64,000 nucleotides of DNA from Sphingomonas natans (GTDB taxonomy: Bacteria; Pseudomonadota; Alphaproteobacteria; Sphingomonadales; Sphingomonadaceae). The notes under the pieces were generated by a model. That model had not been told where the DNA came from and made no database searches. It saw nothing but the letters and a program-made list of their open reading frames with translations. The DNA is taken from positions 434,001 to 498,000 of the forward strand of contig NZ_JAUOTP010000004.1 of the NCBI RefSeq assembly GCF_030546695.1, given 5' to 3'. The position numbers and the translations under genes were made by a program. Every line of letters starts with the position of its first letter. The first letter of the stretch is position 1. Below are positions 17,063-25,049 of the stretch, in pieces.

Positions 17063-17070
17063 GGATGCTT

Positions 17071-17874
17071 ATGCCCACCCGTCGCACGATCCTGGCCCTC
17101 GCCTCCGCCTTGCTGCTCGCGGCCTGCGGCGGCAGCGGCGCCAAGAAGGCCGATCCAAACACGCTCACCATCGCCGCGACCGCTGTGCCGCACGCCGAGA
17201 TCCTCGAGTTCGTGAAGCCCGAACTGGCCAAGGAAGGTCTGACGCTCGAGATCCGCGTCTTCAACGATTATGTGCAGCCCAATCTTCAGGTCGATCAGGG
17301 CCAGATCGACGTCAGCTATTTCGAGACCAAACCCTATCTCGACACGTTCAACGCCTCGCGCGGCACCAAGCTCGTCCCCATCGCCGGCATCCATGTCGAG
17401 CCGCTCGGCGCTTATTCGCGCAAGTGGAAGACGCTTGCCGCGCTGCCCGACGGCGCCGCCGTCGCCATCCCCAACGAGCCGAGCAATGGCGGCCGCGCTC
17501 TGCTCCTCCTTCAGAAGGCGGGCCTGATCACCTTGCGGAACCCGACCGATCCGCTCGCCACGCTCAAGGACATCACCGCCAACCCGAAGCATCTCGCCTT
17601 CCGCGAAATCGAATCCGCCACCCTCCCCCGCATCCTCGGCGAGGTCGATCTTGCGCTGATCAATACCAATTACGCGCTCGATGCCGGCCTCAACCCTATC
17701 CGCGACGCGCTCGTGATCGAGGACGGCACCTCTCCCTACGTCAACTTCGTCGTCGGCCGCCCCGGCAGCGACAAGGATCCCCGCGTCCAGAAGCTGATCG
17801 CCGCCTTGCGCTCGCCCGAGGTCAAGGCCTTCATCCAGCGCAAATATCAGGGCGCGGTCCTGCCAAGCTTCTAG
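17071..17874 (+). CDS. metQ: MetQ-type substrate-binding lipoprotein
   Basis: 267 residues. Lipoprotein signal with lipobox LLAAC; the Cys at residue ~20 would be lipidated. The NLPA/MetQ fold is clear: TIAATAVPHAEIL, DYVQPNLQVDQGQIDVSYFE, PNEPSNGGRALLLLQKAGL and ALINTNYALDAGL, segments that line the methionine pocket in MetQ. ATG 17071 is chosen because GAGGA (17061-17065) sits five bases upstream; ATG 17065 lies inside that site. It delivers substrate to the MetI/MetN pair just upstream and stands ten bases before an exported SAM hydrolase gene. Confidence 0.92.
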   Translation: MPTRRTILALASALLLAACGGSGAKKADPNTLTIAATAVPHAEILEFVKPELAKEGLTLEIRVFNDYVQPNLQVDQGQIDVSYFETKPYLDTFNASRGTKLVPIAGIHVEPLGAYSRKWKTLAALPDGAAVAIPNEPSNGGRALLLLQKAGLITLRNPTDPLATLKDITANPKHLAFREIESATLPRILGEVDLALINTNYALDAGLNPIRDALVIEDGTSPYVNFVVGRPGSDKDPRVQKLIAALRSPEVKAFIQRKYQGAVLPSF

Positions 17875-17884
17875 GGGAAGGGTT

Positions 17885-18826
17885 ATGCTCAACCGACTGG
17901 CCCGCGGGGCGCTGGTGCTGCTTGCGCTGATCATAGCCTCGCCGATCGCCGCGCAGGACGCGCCTGCCGGCGCCCCGCTCGTGCTGATGACCGACTTCGG
18001 CCTGCGCGACGGCGCCGTCTCCGAAGTGAAAGGCGTCGCCTACGGCGTCTCGCCCCGGCTGCTCGTCTCCGACCTTACCCACGAAATCCCGGCGGGCGAC
18101 ATCTGGGCCGGCGCCTACCGGCTGTATCAGGTCGCGCCTTACTGGCCGAAGGGCACGGTGTTCGTCGCGGTCGTCGATCCCGGCGTCGGCACCGCCCGCC
18201 CGTCGATCGGCGTGCGCACGAAGGCCGGCCATTATTATATCCTGCCCGACAACGGCCTGATCACGCTGATCGACGAGGTGGAAGGCGTCGCCGAGGCGCG
18301 CCGGATCGACGAGCATGTCAATCGCCTGCCCGGCTCGGAGAAGAGCAACACGTTCCACGGCCGCGACGTCTTCGGCTATACCGGCGCGCGCCTCGCCGCG
18401 GGCGTCATCAGCTTCGCGCAGGTCGGCCCCGAAATCCCCGTCGCCCGGCTCGTCCGGCTGCCGCACCAGAAAGCGGTGCGCGAAGGCCGCGTGTTGAAGG
18501 GCGACATCCCCGTCCTCGATGTCCAGTACGGCAATGTCTGGACGAACATCCCGGCCGCACTCGTCGACGAACTGGGCATCACGCTCGGCGATCCGCTCAG
18601 GTTCGAGATCTTCCATGACGGCCGCCTCGTCGACAGCGTCACCGCGCCTTATGCGCAATCCTTCGGCTTCGTGCCGCAAGGGCAGCCCGTCGCCTACATC
18701 AACAGCCTGCTCAATCTTTCGCTGGCGCTGAACGAAGGCGATTACGCCAAGGCGCATCATGTGGCATCGGGGCTGAACTGGACGATCCGGGTGTCTGCCG
18801 AGCGACTGCCGTCGCGCGGCCGCTAA
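17885..18826 (+). CDS. exported S-adenosylmethionine hydroxide adenosyltransferase (DUF62)
   Basis: 313 residues. N-terminal signal peptide with probable cleavage near AAQ-DAP (~23/24). The mature part has all landmarks of the SAM hydrolase/DUF62 family: MTDFGLRDG (35-43), VVDPGVGTAR (96-105), PDNGL (121-125) and FHGRDVF (157-163). The Asp-Arg-His triad of archaeal DUF62 maps to D98, R105 and H158. The family hydrolyses SAM to adenosine and methionine. Export is unusual because SAM is normally cytoplasmic. The gene follows the MetQ gene by ten bases, suggesting that methionine released in the periplasm is taken up by the adjacent importer; that link is inference. Confidence 0.88.
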   Translation: MLNRLARGALVLLALIIASPIAAQDAPAGAPLVLMTDFGLRDGAVSEVKGVAYGVSPRLLVSDLTHEIPAGDIWAGAYRLYQVAPYWPKGTVFVAVVDPGVGTARPSIGVRTKAGHYYILPDNGLITLIDEVEGVAEARRIDEHVNRLPGSEKSNTFHGRDVFGYTGARLAAGVISFAQVGPEIPVARLVRLPHQKAVREGRVLKGDIPVLDVQYGNVWTNIPAALVDELGITLGDPLRFEIFHDGRLVDSVTAPYAQSFGFVPQGQPVAYINSLLNLSLALNEGDYAKAHHVASGLNWTIRVSAERLPSRGR

Positions 18827-18862
18827 CGCATGCGGCCCGAGCGAAGCGGAGACGAAATTCGG

Positions 18863-20236
18863 ATGTTTGAGCCAGGGACGCCACCGGTCATTCGGGAGGC
18901 GGCGATCGTCGGTGGGGGGTTCAGCGGCGCGCTGCAGGCGATCAACCTGTTGCGCCACGCCGGCCCGAAGGCGATCCTGATCGAACGCAAGCCCAGCGTC
19001 GGCCGCGGCGCGGCTTATTCGGTGACCGACCCCTCGCTGCTGCTCAACGTGCGCGCCGCGAACATGAGCGCCTTCCCCGACGATGCGGCGCATTTCGTGC
19101 GCTGGCTCGAAAGCCGATCATTGGGCACGCAGGGCTTCGTGCCGCGCGCGCTCTACGGCGAATATCTGAGCGAAACGCTGGAGGCCGCGCGGGCGAGCGA
19201 CCCCGGCCGGATCGAGATCCTGCAGGGCGACGCCGTTCGCGCCGATCTGTCCGCGGGCGGCGTCTCGGTCGCGCTGGCCGATGGCCGCGCAATCAAGGCC
19301 GATGCTCTCGTGCTGGCGGTCGGCAACCTGCCGCCGACCGCGCCGGACAATCTCGATCCCGCGCAATTGCCGGACGACGTCTATGTCGCCGATCCCTGGC
19401 AGGGCGCCAGTTCCGACAATCTCGTCGCTGAGGATCTCGTGCTGATCGTCGGCACCGGGCTGACGATGGTCGATGCCGCTCTGCTGCTCGACAATCGCGG
19501 CTTCGCGGGCCGGATCGTCGCGCTGTCGCGCCGCGGCCTGTTGCCCCGCCCGCATGGCGAAGGCGCGCCGCCTCACGGCAAGCTCGGCGAGCGCCCGCGC
19601 ACGGATCTGACCCCGCTCCTGCGCGAAGTCCGCGCACGCAGTGAGGCGATCGGCTGGCATGCGGCGGTCGACGAGCTTCGCCCCTTCACGCAGAGCCTGT
19701 GGCTCGGCGCGACCGAGGATCAGCGCACGCGCTTCCTCCGTCACCTGCGCCCCTGGTGGGAGGTCCACCGGCACCGGCTCGCTCCGCCCGTCGCCGCCCG
19801 GCTCGCGGTCCTGCAGGCGGAGGGCCGTCTCCAGATCGTCGCGGGCAAAACGCTCGGCTTCGCGCCGCAGGGGAAAGGCACTCTCGTCCGCTGGCGGCCG
19901 CGTGGACAAGACGGGGTGCAGGAGCTGCTCGCCCGGCGGATCGTCAATTGCAGCGGCCCGCGCGTTGATCTCGCGCGCACCGCCGATCCGCTCCTCCGCC
20001 AGCTTCGGCAGGCCGGGCTGATCGTGCCCGACGAGTGCGCGCTCGGCATCGCGGTCGATCGCTACAGCCGCGTCGTCGGCGCCAGCGGCGCGCCGTCCGA
20101 TCGGCTGTTCGCGCTCGGCCCGCTCACTCGCGGGACCTTCTGGGAGATCACGGCGGTGCCCGATATCCGGGTGCAGACCTGGGGGCTCGCGCGGCGCCTC
20201 TCCAACGCGCACTGGATCTCGTCCGAAGGGCTCTGA
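18863..20236 (+). CDS. FAD/NAD(P)-binding oxidoreductase family protein
   Basis: 457 residues. N-terminal dinucleotide-binding motif AAIVGGGFSGALQA (~12-25) for FAD and a second motif LVLIVGTGLTMVDAALLL (~190-207) for NAD(P), the pattern of the YdhS-like group with an FAD-NAD(P)-binding domain. LLNVRAANMSAFPDD near residue 60 is typical of this group. The redox substrate is unknown. ATG 18863 (MFEPGTPP) is chosen; an in-frame ATG at 18830 would add 11 unconserved residues. It follows the SAM hydrolase after 36 bp on the same strand and may belong to the same transcript. It converges with the next gene, three bases between stops. Confidence 0.75.
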   Translation: MFEPGTPPVIREAAIVGGGFSGALQAINLLRHAGPKAILIERKPSVGRGAAYSVTDPSLLLNVRAANMSAFPDDAAHFVRWLESRSLGTQGFVPRALYGEYLSETLEAARASDPGRIEILQGDAVRADLSAGGVSVALADGRAIKADALVLAVGNLPPTAPDNLDPAQLPDDVYVADPWQGASSDNLVAEDLVLIVGTGLTMVDAALLLDNRGFAGRIVALSRRGLLPRPHGEGAPPHGKLGERPRTDLTPLLREVRARSEAIGWHAAVDELRPFTQSLWLGATEDQRTRFLRHLRPWWEVHRHRLAPPVAARLAVLQAEGRLQIVAGKTLGFAPQGKGTLVRWRPRGQDGVQELLARRIVNCSGPRVDLARTADPLLRQLRQAGLIVPDECALGIAVDRYSRVVGASGAPSDRLFALGPLTRGTFWEITAVPDIRVQTWGLARRLSNAHWISSEGL

Positions 20237-20239
20237 TGC

Positions 20240-21385
20240 TCAGCGCGAGCGCCCTCGCGCGGCGACCGGCCACAGATCGCGCAGCGTATCGCCCTGCACG
20301 ACATGATAGGAATCGTAGAGGTTCACGGTCGGATCGCAGTGCGGCGCGGCGAACGTGACGACCTGCGACAGTGGCAGCGTCTGGCCGGCTCCGAGGACCA
20401 GCATGCCATGCTCGTCCCCCATGAAGCGATATTCGGCGCTCGCAGGCGCGCCCGCGAGCACGACCGGCGGGCCGGCATCGGTGGAGAAGGCCTTGAACCC
20501 GGCATCGACCGTGACCAGGCCAGGCGTGTTGGCGCTGATCACGCGCGCGTCGATCATCAGCGCCGTCTCGAACGGCGCGAGCCCGGCGTCGCCGCTCAGA
20601 TCGCAGGCCAGATATTCCCGGTCCATGAACACGTAAGAGCCGGCCTGGAGCTCGGTGAACAGGCCCAGCCCCGGATCGATCCGATGCGTACCCGTGCCGC
20701 CGCCCGTGACGATCGACGGCGCCCCACCCGCTTCGGTCAAGGCGGCGATGACCGTCCGGAGATAGTCGGCTTTCTCGTCCATCGCCGCGCGGCGCTCGTC
20801 GAAGCTCTCGATATGCTGCTGCGTCCCGCAATAATATTGGACGCCCAGATAGCGCAGCCCCGGCTCGGCACGGATCGATCGCAGCAGTTCGACGGCGCCC
20901 GCCGCCGAGCACACGCCCGTACGGTGGATGCCCGGATCCACGTCGATGATCACCGCCAGCGGCTTGCCCGAAGCCCCGATCGCAGCGCCCAAAGCGGCGA
21001 CGTTGGCGGGGTGATCGACGACGCACATCAGCTCTTCGGTCCGCTCGTTGAGCGCGATCAGCCGATGGATCGCCGCGGGCGAGACGACCGGCGAGGTGAT
21101 GTGAAGCCCCCGCGTCACGCCGTGCTCGGCGAGCACCTCCGCCTCGCCGATCTTCGCGCAGCAGATCCCGATCGCGCCCGCCGTCATCTGTCGTCTGGCG
21201 ATGTCGGGGCTCTTGTGCGTCTTGGCGTGCGGCCGCAACTGCAGCCCTTCCGCGCGGGCGAACCCCGCCATGCGGGCGATATTGCGATCGAGCGCGTCCA
21301 CATCGAGGATCAGCACCGGCGTGTTCAGGCCGGCGCGCGAGCCTTGCTGGTCGCGCAGATGCCCGTGAAGCTCCTCGTCGGTCAT
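20240..21385 (-). CDS. D-threonine aldolase-like PLP enzyme (alanine racemase N-terminal fold)
   Basis: 381 residues. The PLP lysine is K55 in RPHAKTHKSP, the hallmark of D-threonine aldolase / D-serine dehydratase-type fold III enzymes. The C-terminal metal-binding His-x-Asp is present as PHCDPTVNLYD (~350). The fold III barrel shows GVQYYCGTQQHIESF and IVTGGGTGTHRID in the middle. It probably cleaves D-3-hydroxy amino acids to glycine and aldehyde; a D-serine deaminase or hydroxyaspartate aldolase role cannot be separated by eye. The start ATG at 21385 overlaps the stop of the membrane protein gene by four bases, so the two are translationally coupled. Confidence 0.85.
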   Translation of the reverse strand: MTDEELHGHLRDQQGSRAGLNTPVLILDVDALDRNIARMAGFARAEGLQLRPHAKTHKSPDIARRQMTAGAIGICCAKIGEAEVLAEHGVTRGLHITSPVVSPAAIHRLIALNERTEELMCVVDHPANVAALGAAIGASGKPLAVIIDVDPGIHRTGVCSAAGAVELLRSIRAEPGLRYLGVQYYCGTQQHIESFDERRAAMDEKADYLRTVIAALTEAGGAPSIVTGGGTGTHRIDPGLGLFTELQAGSYVFMDREYLACDLSGDAGLAPFETALMIDARVISANTPGLVTVDAGFKAFSTDAGPPVVLAGAPASAEYRFMGDEHGMLVLGAGQTLPLSQVVTFAAPHCDPTVNLYDSYHVVQGDTLRDLWPVAARGRSR

Positions 21386-22077
21386 GACGACAGCCCGATT
21401 GCGGGCTCGGCGGCCGGAGACCGGGCCGCCGACAGGCGCGCTTTGCCGTAGAGCAGGCTCACCGTGACGAGGATCGCGTCGCTGGCCAGGTCCCACAAGG
21501 GCGAGATCATCAGAAACTCCCGGGTCGAAAGGTAGCTCGCAAACACCAGGTTGATCGCAGACTTGACCGTCAGCCCGACGACCCAGCCGATCGTTAGCTC
21601 GCGGTAGGTCGCCCTGACATGCGGCTTGGCGGCCTCGTTGTCGAACGCCGCGCGCTGCGCGGGATCGTTGCCCGTCGCCAGCTGCCGCGCCATGTAGAAC
21701 AGGAGCGGTCGCGCGATCATCAGCGAGACGAGAAAGCCGATCGCCAGCAGCCCATTCTCCATCGCGCGACCGATCAGCGCCCCGCGCTCGTCCTGCGCAA
21801 TCAGCAGGGCGGTCATCCGCACCATGACGCTTTCGGCGGCGAACAGGCCGAGGAAATCGACCGCACGCGTCCTCGCGAGGCTGAAAGCGAGCCAGAGCAG
21901 CGGCGGCACGCCGGAGATGGCGAGCGGCACTACACTGTTCGGCGGGAAATGCGGTGCCGCCCGACCATAGAGGATCGCGGGCGCGACCATGTTGATCGCG
22001 ACGCTCTTGGCCAGGGCCGATGCGGCGACATGGGAGGTCAGCCGTCTTGCGGGTGTGGGGTGCGGGGCCATCGCCAT
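21382..22077 (-). CDS. VC0807-like integral membrane protein of unknown function
   Basis: 231 residues with about six hydrophobic helices. Recognisable pieces are AAPAILYGRA, GVPPLLWLAFSLARTRAVDFLG and FYMARQLATG, which recall the VC0807 family of bacterial inner-membrane proteins with no known activity. It is translationally coupled to the D-threonine aldolase-like gene (four-base overlap) and lies 47 bp downstream of coq4 on the same strand, so the three probably form one operon. A permease for the aldolase substrate is conceivable but has no direct support. Confidence 0.65.
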   Translation of the reverse strand: MAMAPHPTPARRLTSHVAASALAKSVAINMVAPAILYGRAAPHFPPNSVVPLAISGVPPLLWLAFSLARTRAVDFLGLFAAESVMVRMTALLIAQDERGALIGRAMENGLLAIGFLVSLMIARPLLFYMARQLATGNDPAQRAAFDNEAAKPHVRATYRELTIGWVVGLTVKSAINLVFASYLSTREFLMISPLWDLASDAILVTVSLLYGKARLSAARSPAAEPAIGLSS

Positions 22078-22124
22078 ATCCGAAAATCCTCGTCTGGAGC
22101 CGGGTCTTTGCGCGGGGCGCTCGA

Positions 22125-22862
22125 TTAGATCGCGGCGCTTGCCGCAAGATAGGCGACCGGTTCGGCGATCCTGAGCCGCCCGCGCGCCGCCTCGAGCGGC
22201 TCGGCGAGCAGCAGCTCATATTCCTCGCCCAGCAGCCAGGCCGCGCGGCGGCCATGGCGATAGCCTTCCCAGATTGCGCGGACCTTGACCCTGCCTGCCG
22301 CCGAAGAGACGTTCTGAAGCGCGGCACCGGCCGCGATCGCAGCCCATCCGAGGCCGCCGGTCTGCGCATAGGAAAAGGCGGTGAGACACGCCTCGCCCAG
22401 CGGATCGTCGGCACGATAGCCGGTCAGGATGTGCCAGATGTCGTGGACGTCGCGCGTGCGCCGGCCGTACCAGGCATAAGGGTGCCGCGCATCGCGCAGC
22501 GGATCGTCGCTCCGGCTTATTGCCGCCAGGCCCATCGCCGAATAACCCGTCTCCTCCAGAAAGCTCCGGTACGCGGCGCCGACGCTGCCGGCGGCGTAGC
22601 CGCTCACCGCGCCGGGCTCCGACAGCCGCTCGGCCAGCTCCACCTGCCGACAGGCGATCTCGCCGCCGCCGGGCGTGCGCAGCAGCCGATCGTAGCCGGC
22701 TTTGGCGACACCCGCGTTCAGCGCGCGCATGATGCGAAATACCTGCGCGGTATCGTCCGCATCGGCCAACAGTCGGCGCAGCGCCGCGAGCGCGGTGCGC
22801 CAGTCCTTTCGGCCCGAAATCAGCGTTGCGACATGGGTCTGCGTCATCTCGTCCTCGCTCAT
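22125..22862 (-). CDS. coq4: Coq4 family ubiquinone-biosynthesis protein
   Basis: 245 residues. The Coq4 zinc motif HDxxH is present as H140-D141-I-W-H144, followed by E157 in DPLGEACL. Coq4 acts in assembly of ubiquinone-synthesising enzymes, and recently as a ring-decarboxylating hydroxylase-type protein in eukaryotes; bacterial members are common in sphingomonads. Three starts are possible: GTG 22892, ATG 22862 and ATG 22847; 22862 (MSEDEMTQTH) is used because a weak AGGCGA lies about seven bases upstream. The gene is divergent from a TetR regulator, and the 101-bp gap contains two perfect inverted repeats. Confidence 0.8.
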   Translation of the reverse strand: MSEDEMTQTHVATLISGRKDWRTALAALRRLLADADDTAQVFRIMRALNAGVAKAGYDRLLRTPGGGEIACRQVELAERLSEPGAVSGYAAGSVGAAYRSFLEETGYSAMGLAAISRSDDPLRDARHPYAWYGRRTRDVHDIWHILTGYRADDPLGEACLTAFSYAQTGGLGWAAIAAGAALQNVSSAAGRVKVRAIWEGYRHGRRAAWLLGEEYELLLAEPLEAARGRLRIAEPVAYLAASAAI

Positions 22863-22912
22863 TCGGTTCGCCTGCGGCACCTGCTTTGCCACCGCCTATC
22901 GCGATTGTTATA

Positions 22913-22936
22913 TGAGCAAAGCTCACGTTCGCGAAC
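22913..22936. promoter_or_regulatory. two inverted repeats in the coq4/tetR intergenic region
   Basis: TGAGC-AAA-GCTCA occupies 22913-22925 and the perfect palindrome GTTCGCGAAC occupies 22927-22936, one base apart. They lie between divergent coq4 and tetR starts, the place where a TetR protein usually binds to control itself and its neighbour. Binding is inferred. Confidence 0.5.
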
Positions 22937-22963
22937 TCGCGTTCGGAGCTTGGGGAACATGTC

Positions 22964-23647
22964 TTGAAAGCAGTGCGATCTCAACGTGCTAAGCCCCGCC
23001 TGCCGCAGCAGGAGCGCGCACGGCAGAAGATCGAACTCATATTGGAAGCGGCGATCCGGCTGTTGAGCAAGGACCGCGCAGCGCTCACGACCAATGCGGT
23101 GGCGGAAACCGCCGGGGTCAGCATCGGCACGCTCTACCAATATTTCGCCGATAAGGACGCGATCCTCGACGCGCTGGCGGATCGCGAAACCGCCAGGCTC
23201 TCCCAGCGGATCCGGTCCGCCATCCAAGGCCCAACCGGGCTGCCGCTCGCCGAGCAGATCGCCCTGATCATCGAGGCCGTGACATCCAGCTATGGCGGAC
23301 GGCGCCACGTCTACCGTCTCGTGATGGAACATTCCCTGGCGCGCGGCGGCGGCCGGATCGCGCCGCTGATCGAGCAGCTGGTGACGCTGCTGACCGCCGA
23401 GGACGGGACCGCTACGACCGAATCCGGTCTCTCCACGCGCCATGCCGACGCCTTCGTCCTGACCAACGCCTTCGCCGGCGTGATGCGCGCAATGATCCTG
23501 TGGCAGGATGCTGCGTCTCCGCCGCGGGAGCAGATCCAGGCGTCCTTGGTCCGGCTGATCACCGGCTTCAGATCGCCCCCGCCACCCGAGCCACGCGGCA
23601 ACCCCTCCGCGCCGCGGGGACCGAGTCGCGCAGCGGCGCGCAACTGA
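22964..23647 (+). CDS. TetR/AcrR family transcriptional regulator
   Basis: 227 residues. Standard N-terminal TetR helix-turn-helix: ILEAAIRLLSKDRAALTTNAV then GVSIGTLYQYFADKDAIL (residues ~25-70). The C-terminal half is the variable ligand/dimer domain and the last 25 residues are Pro/Arg-rich. Translation appears to begin at TTG 22964, because the ATG at 22959 is followed at once by a stop in its own frame. It is divergent from the coq4-led operon and probably represses it and itself through the inverted repeats at 22913-22936. The inducer is unknown. Confidence 0.82.
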   Translation: MKAVRSQRAKPRLPQQERARQKIELILEAAIRLLSKDRAALTTNAVAETAGVSIGTLYQYFADKDAILDALADRETARLSQRIRSAIQGPTGLPLAEQIALIIEAVTSSYGGRRHVYRLVMEHSLARGGGRIAPLIEQLVTLLTAEDGTATTESGLSTRHADAFVLTNAFAGVMRAMILWQDAASPPREQIQASLVRLITGFRSPPPPEPRGNPSAPRGPSRAAARN

Positions 23648-23670
23648 TTAGCGCCAATTACACGGCGATG

Positions 23671-23686
23671 TTCGACATTCGTCGAA
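23671..23686. promoter_or_regulatory. inverted repeat upstream of the HU gene
   Basis: TTCGAC-ATTC-GTCGAA is a perfect 6-bp inverted repeat with a four-base centre, 24 bases after the tetR stop and about 80 bases before the HU start. No T-tract follows, so an operator is more likely than a terminator. A TTGACC / GATCAT promoter-like pair lies just downstream at 23713-23740. Confidence 0.35.
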
Positions 23687-23741
23687 TTATCGGTCGTCCG
23701 GGACCTGCCGCGTTGACCGCCTTCTGGGGGGCGCGATCATT

Positions 23742-23762
23742 CCAAGCTCGATGCTTGGAGGA
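23742..23762 (+). promoter_or_regulatory. hairpin touching the HU ribosome-binding site
   Basis: CCAAGC-TCGAT-GCTTGG (23742-23758) can fold into a 6-bp stem whose last two Gs belong to the Shine-Dalgarno GGAGGA (23757-23762). This could lower translation or respond to temperature; the effect is inferred from position only. Confidence 0.4.
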
Positions 23763-23766
23763 TCGT

Positions 23767-24039
23767 ATGAATAAGCAACACCTTATCAACGAAGTGTCGC
23801 AGACGACGGGTCTCGGTCGGGACGCCGCCGGACGCATCATCGAAGCCGTTCTCAGCAAGATTGGCGAGCAGTTGGTGAGCGGCGAAGAAGTCCGCCTCGT
23901 CGGCTTCGGCAAATTCTGCGTCGGCAAGCGCAAACCCTCGACGGGCCTCAACCCGCGCACCGGCGAGCCCATCAACATCGCCTCGGTCGCACAACCCAAA
24001 TTCCGCCCGGGCAAGATCCTCAAACAGATGGTCAGCTGA
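23767..24039 (+). CDS. hup: HU family DNA-binding protein
   Basis: 90 residues, the normal size for HU. All landmarks are present: MNKQHLINEVSQ, GEEVRLVGFGKF (~40-52), and the DNA-binding arm RTGEPINIASVAQPKFRPGK (~62-81) ending in KILKQMVS. It binds and bends DNA non-specifically as a nucleoid protein, usually as a dimer. In the arm, SVAQPKF replaces the more common PAAKVPKF, a common subfamily variant. The start is certain, with GGAGGA four bases upstream. The gene stands alone between the TetR gene and a tRNA on the opposite strand. Confidence 0.95.
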   Translation: MNKQHLINEVSQTTGLGRDAAGRIIEAVLSKIGEQLVSGEEVRLVGFGKFCVGKRKPSTGLNPRTGEPINIASVAQPKFRPGKILKQMVS

Positions 24040-24090
24040 CCGCTGTGTGCGGCTTGTGAATGGCCGCGCGGCTCACTCGTGATCTGAATA

Positions 24091-24166
24091 TGGTGCCGGT
24101 TGCAGGAATCGAACCCGCGACCTTCGGTTTACAAAACCGCTGCTCTACCAGCTGAGCTAAACCGGC
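24091..24166 (-). tRNA. tRNA-Thr (anticodon UGU)
   Basis: The reverse complement starts GCCGGTTTAGCTCAG and ends ACCGGCACCA. The 7-bp acceptor stem is perfect (GCCGGTT with AACCGGC), the D-loop has AGCTGGTAGAGC, the anticodon loop TTTGTAA gives anticodon TGT, and the T-arm has GGTTCGATTCC. The CCA end is encoded (24091-24093). The gene lies 16 bp downstream of the DUF429-like gene on the same strand. Confidence 0.97.
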
Positions 24167-24182
24167 GTTGGCGCCTCATGCG

Positions 24183-25049
24183 TCAGGGAACGCCGAAGGT
24201 CCAGCCTTCGGTGAGGCGCACCGCGGACATGCCACGCGGGCTCCAGAGCGCGGGATCGTCGGCCGCGCGGCGCAGCCACGCCGCGGTCAGCAGCGCGTCG
24301 CTGCGATGATCGTCGATCGGGCCCGTGCCCGCGACCGGATCGCTGGCGATGGCCGGCGCGACCAGAGCGGCATTGAGCGCCTCAATCGTGCGCAGCTTGG
24401 TGCCGCCGGTCTTGCCCGCGCGCCGCGCGGCGATGCTCGTATAGACTTCGACCAGCAGCGCGCCCGCCGCCGGTACGCGCTCGAACGGCCAGAACGGGAT
24501 CCGACCCGCCAGTGCGTGGAGCACGCGCATCCCCGTCAGGCTCGATCGCCCGACCTGCGATGCGCCGACGAGGTTGAAGCAGGAATAAGGCCGCACGCCG
24601 AGCGGCCGCGCCGCGATCTCGGTCGCGCGCATCCGCCCGTTGCCCGCCCGTCGGAACAGCGCGCCGGTCGCGCGACCGATCCGGAAATGCGGGGCATGAT
24701 CGGCGACGAAGCGCGACACCGCATGATGCGGCTCGCCCGCCGAGCGCGCCTCGACATAGGCCCACAAGGCACGCGCATCGGTGGGCGAGCCGGCGTCGCC
24801 CGGAAAGAAGGCGCCTTCGTCGGCAAACGGCAAGGAGGGCGACAGATCCAGCCCGATCAGCATCCCTCGCGGCGCCTGCGCGATCAGCCAGTCGAGCACG
24901 TCCGCCCTCGACCAGCGCGCATGCGGCGGCATCACGAGCTCGGGCGCGGTGCTTCCGCTTGCGCATTCGGCGATCGCGATCCCGCTTTGTCGCTCGCCGA
25001 CCGCGCCCGACCAGTCGATGCAGGCGAAAGCGTCGAAGCCGAGCGTCAC
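24183..25049 (-). CDS. DUF429-like predicted RNase H-fold protein
   Basis: 288 residues. It opens with FACIDWSGAVGERQSGIAIA, a first beta-strand with acidic residue typical of RNase H-like folds, and ends with DDHRSDALLTAAWLR, the distal Asp pair of DUF429-type predicted nucleases. The middle holds LIGLDLSPSLPF, a second acidic strand. No activity is established for the family. The start is GTG 25049, which overlaps the TGA stop of the yjbR gene as GTGA. The gene is last of a rarA-yjbR-DUF429 operon, which suggests a role near DNA repair or replication; that is inference from context. Confidence 0.7.
   Translation of the reverse strand: MTLGFDAFACIDWSGAVGERQSGIAIAECASGSTAPELVMPPHARWSRADVLDWLIAQAPRGMLIGLDLSPSLPFADEGAFFPGDAGSPTDARALWAYVEARSAGEPHHAVSRFVADHAPHFRIGRATGALFRRAGNGRMRATEIAARPLGVRPYSCFNLVGASQVGRSSLTGMRVLHALAGRIPFWPFERVPAAGALLVEVYTSIAARRAGKTGGTKLRTIEALNAALVAPAIASDPVAGTGPIDDHRSDALLTAAWLRRAADDPALWSPRGMSAVRLTEGWTFGVP

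Noticed and set aside
16250-17070. SAM riboswitch near the methionine transporter genes
   Set aside because: The genes are joined by overlaps or gaps below eleven bases, leaving no room for an aptamer; the gap before the ATP-grasp gene shows no known SAM aptamer pattern.
11945-18826. Possible natural-product biosynthesis cluster (ATP-grasp plus flavin enzyme plus desaturase)
   Set aside because: No precursor peptide, carrier protein, methyltransferase or exporter is present; the ABC system is an importer. Kept as a catabolic or salvage hypothesis instead.
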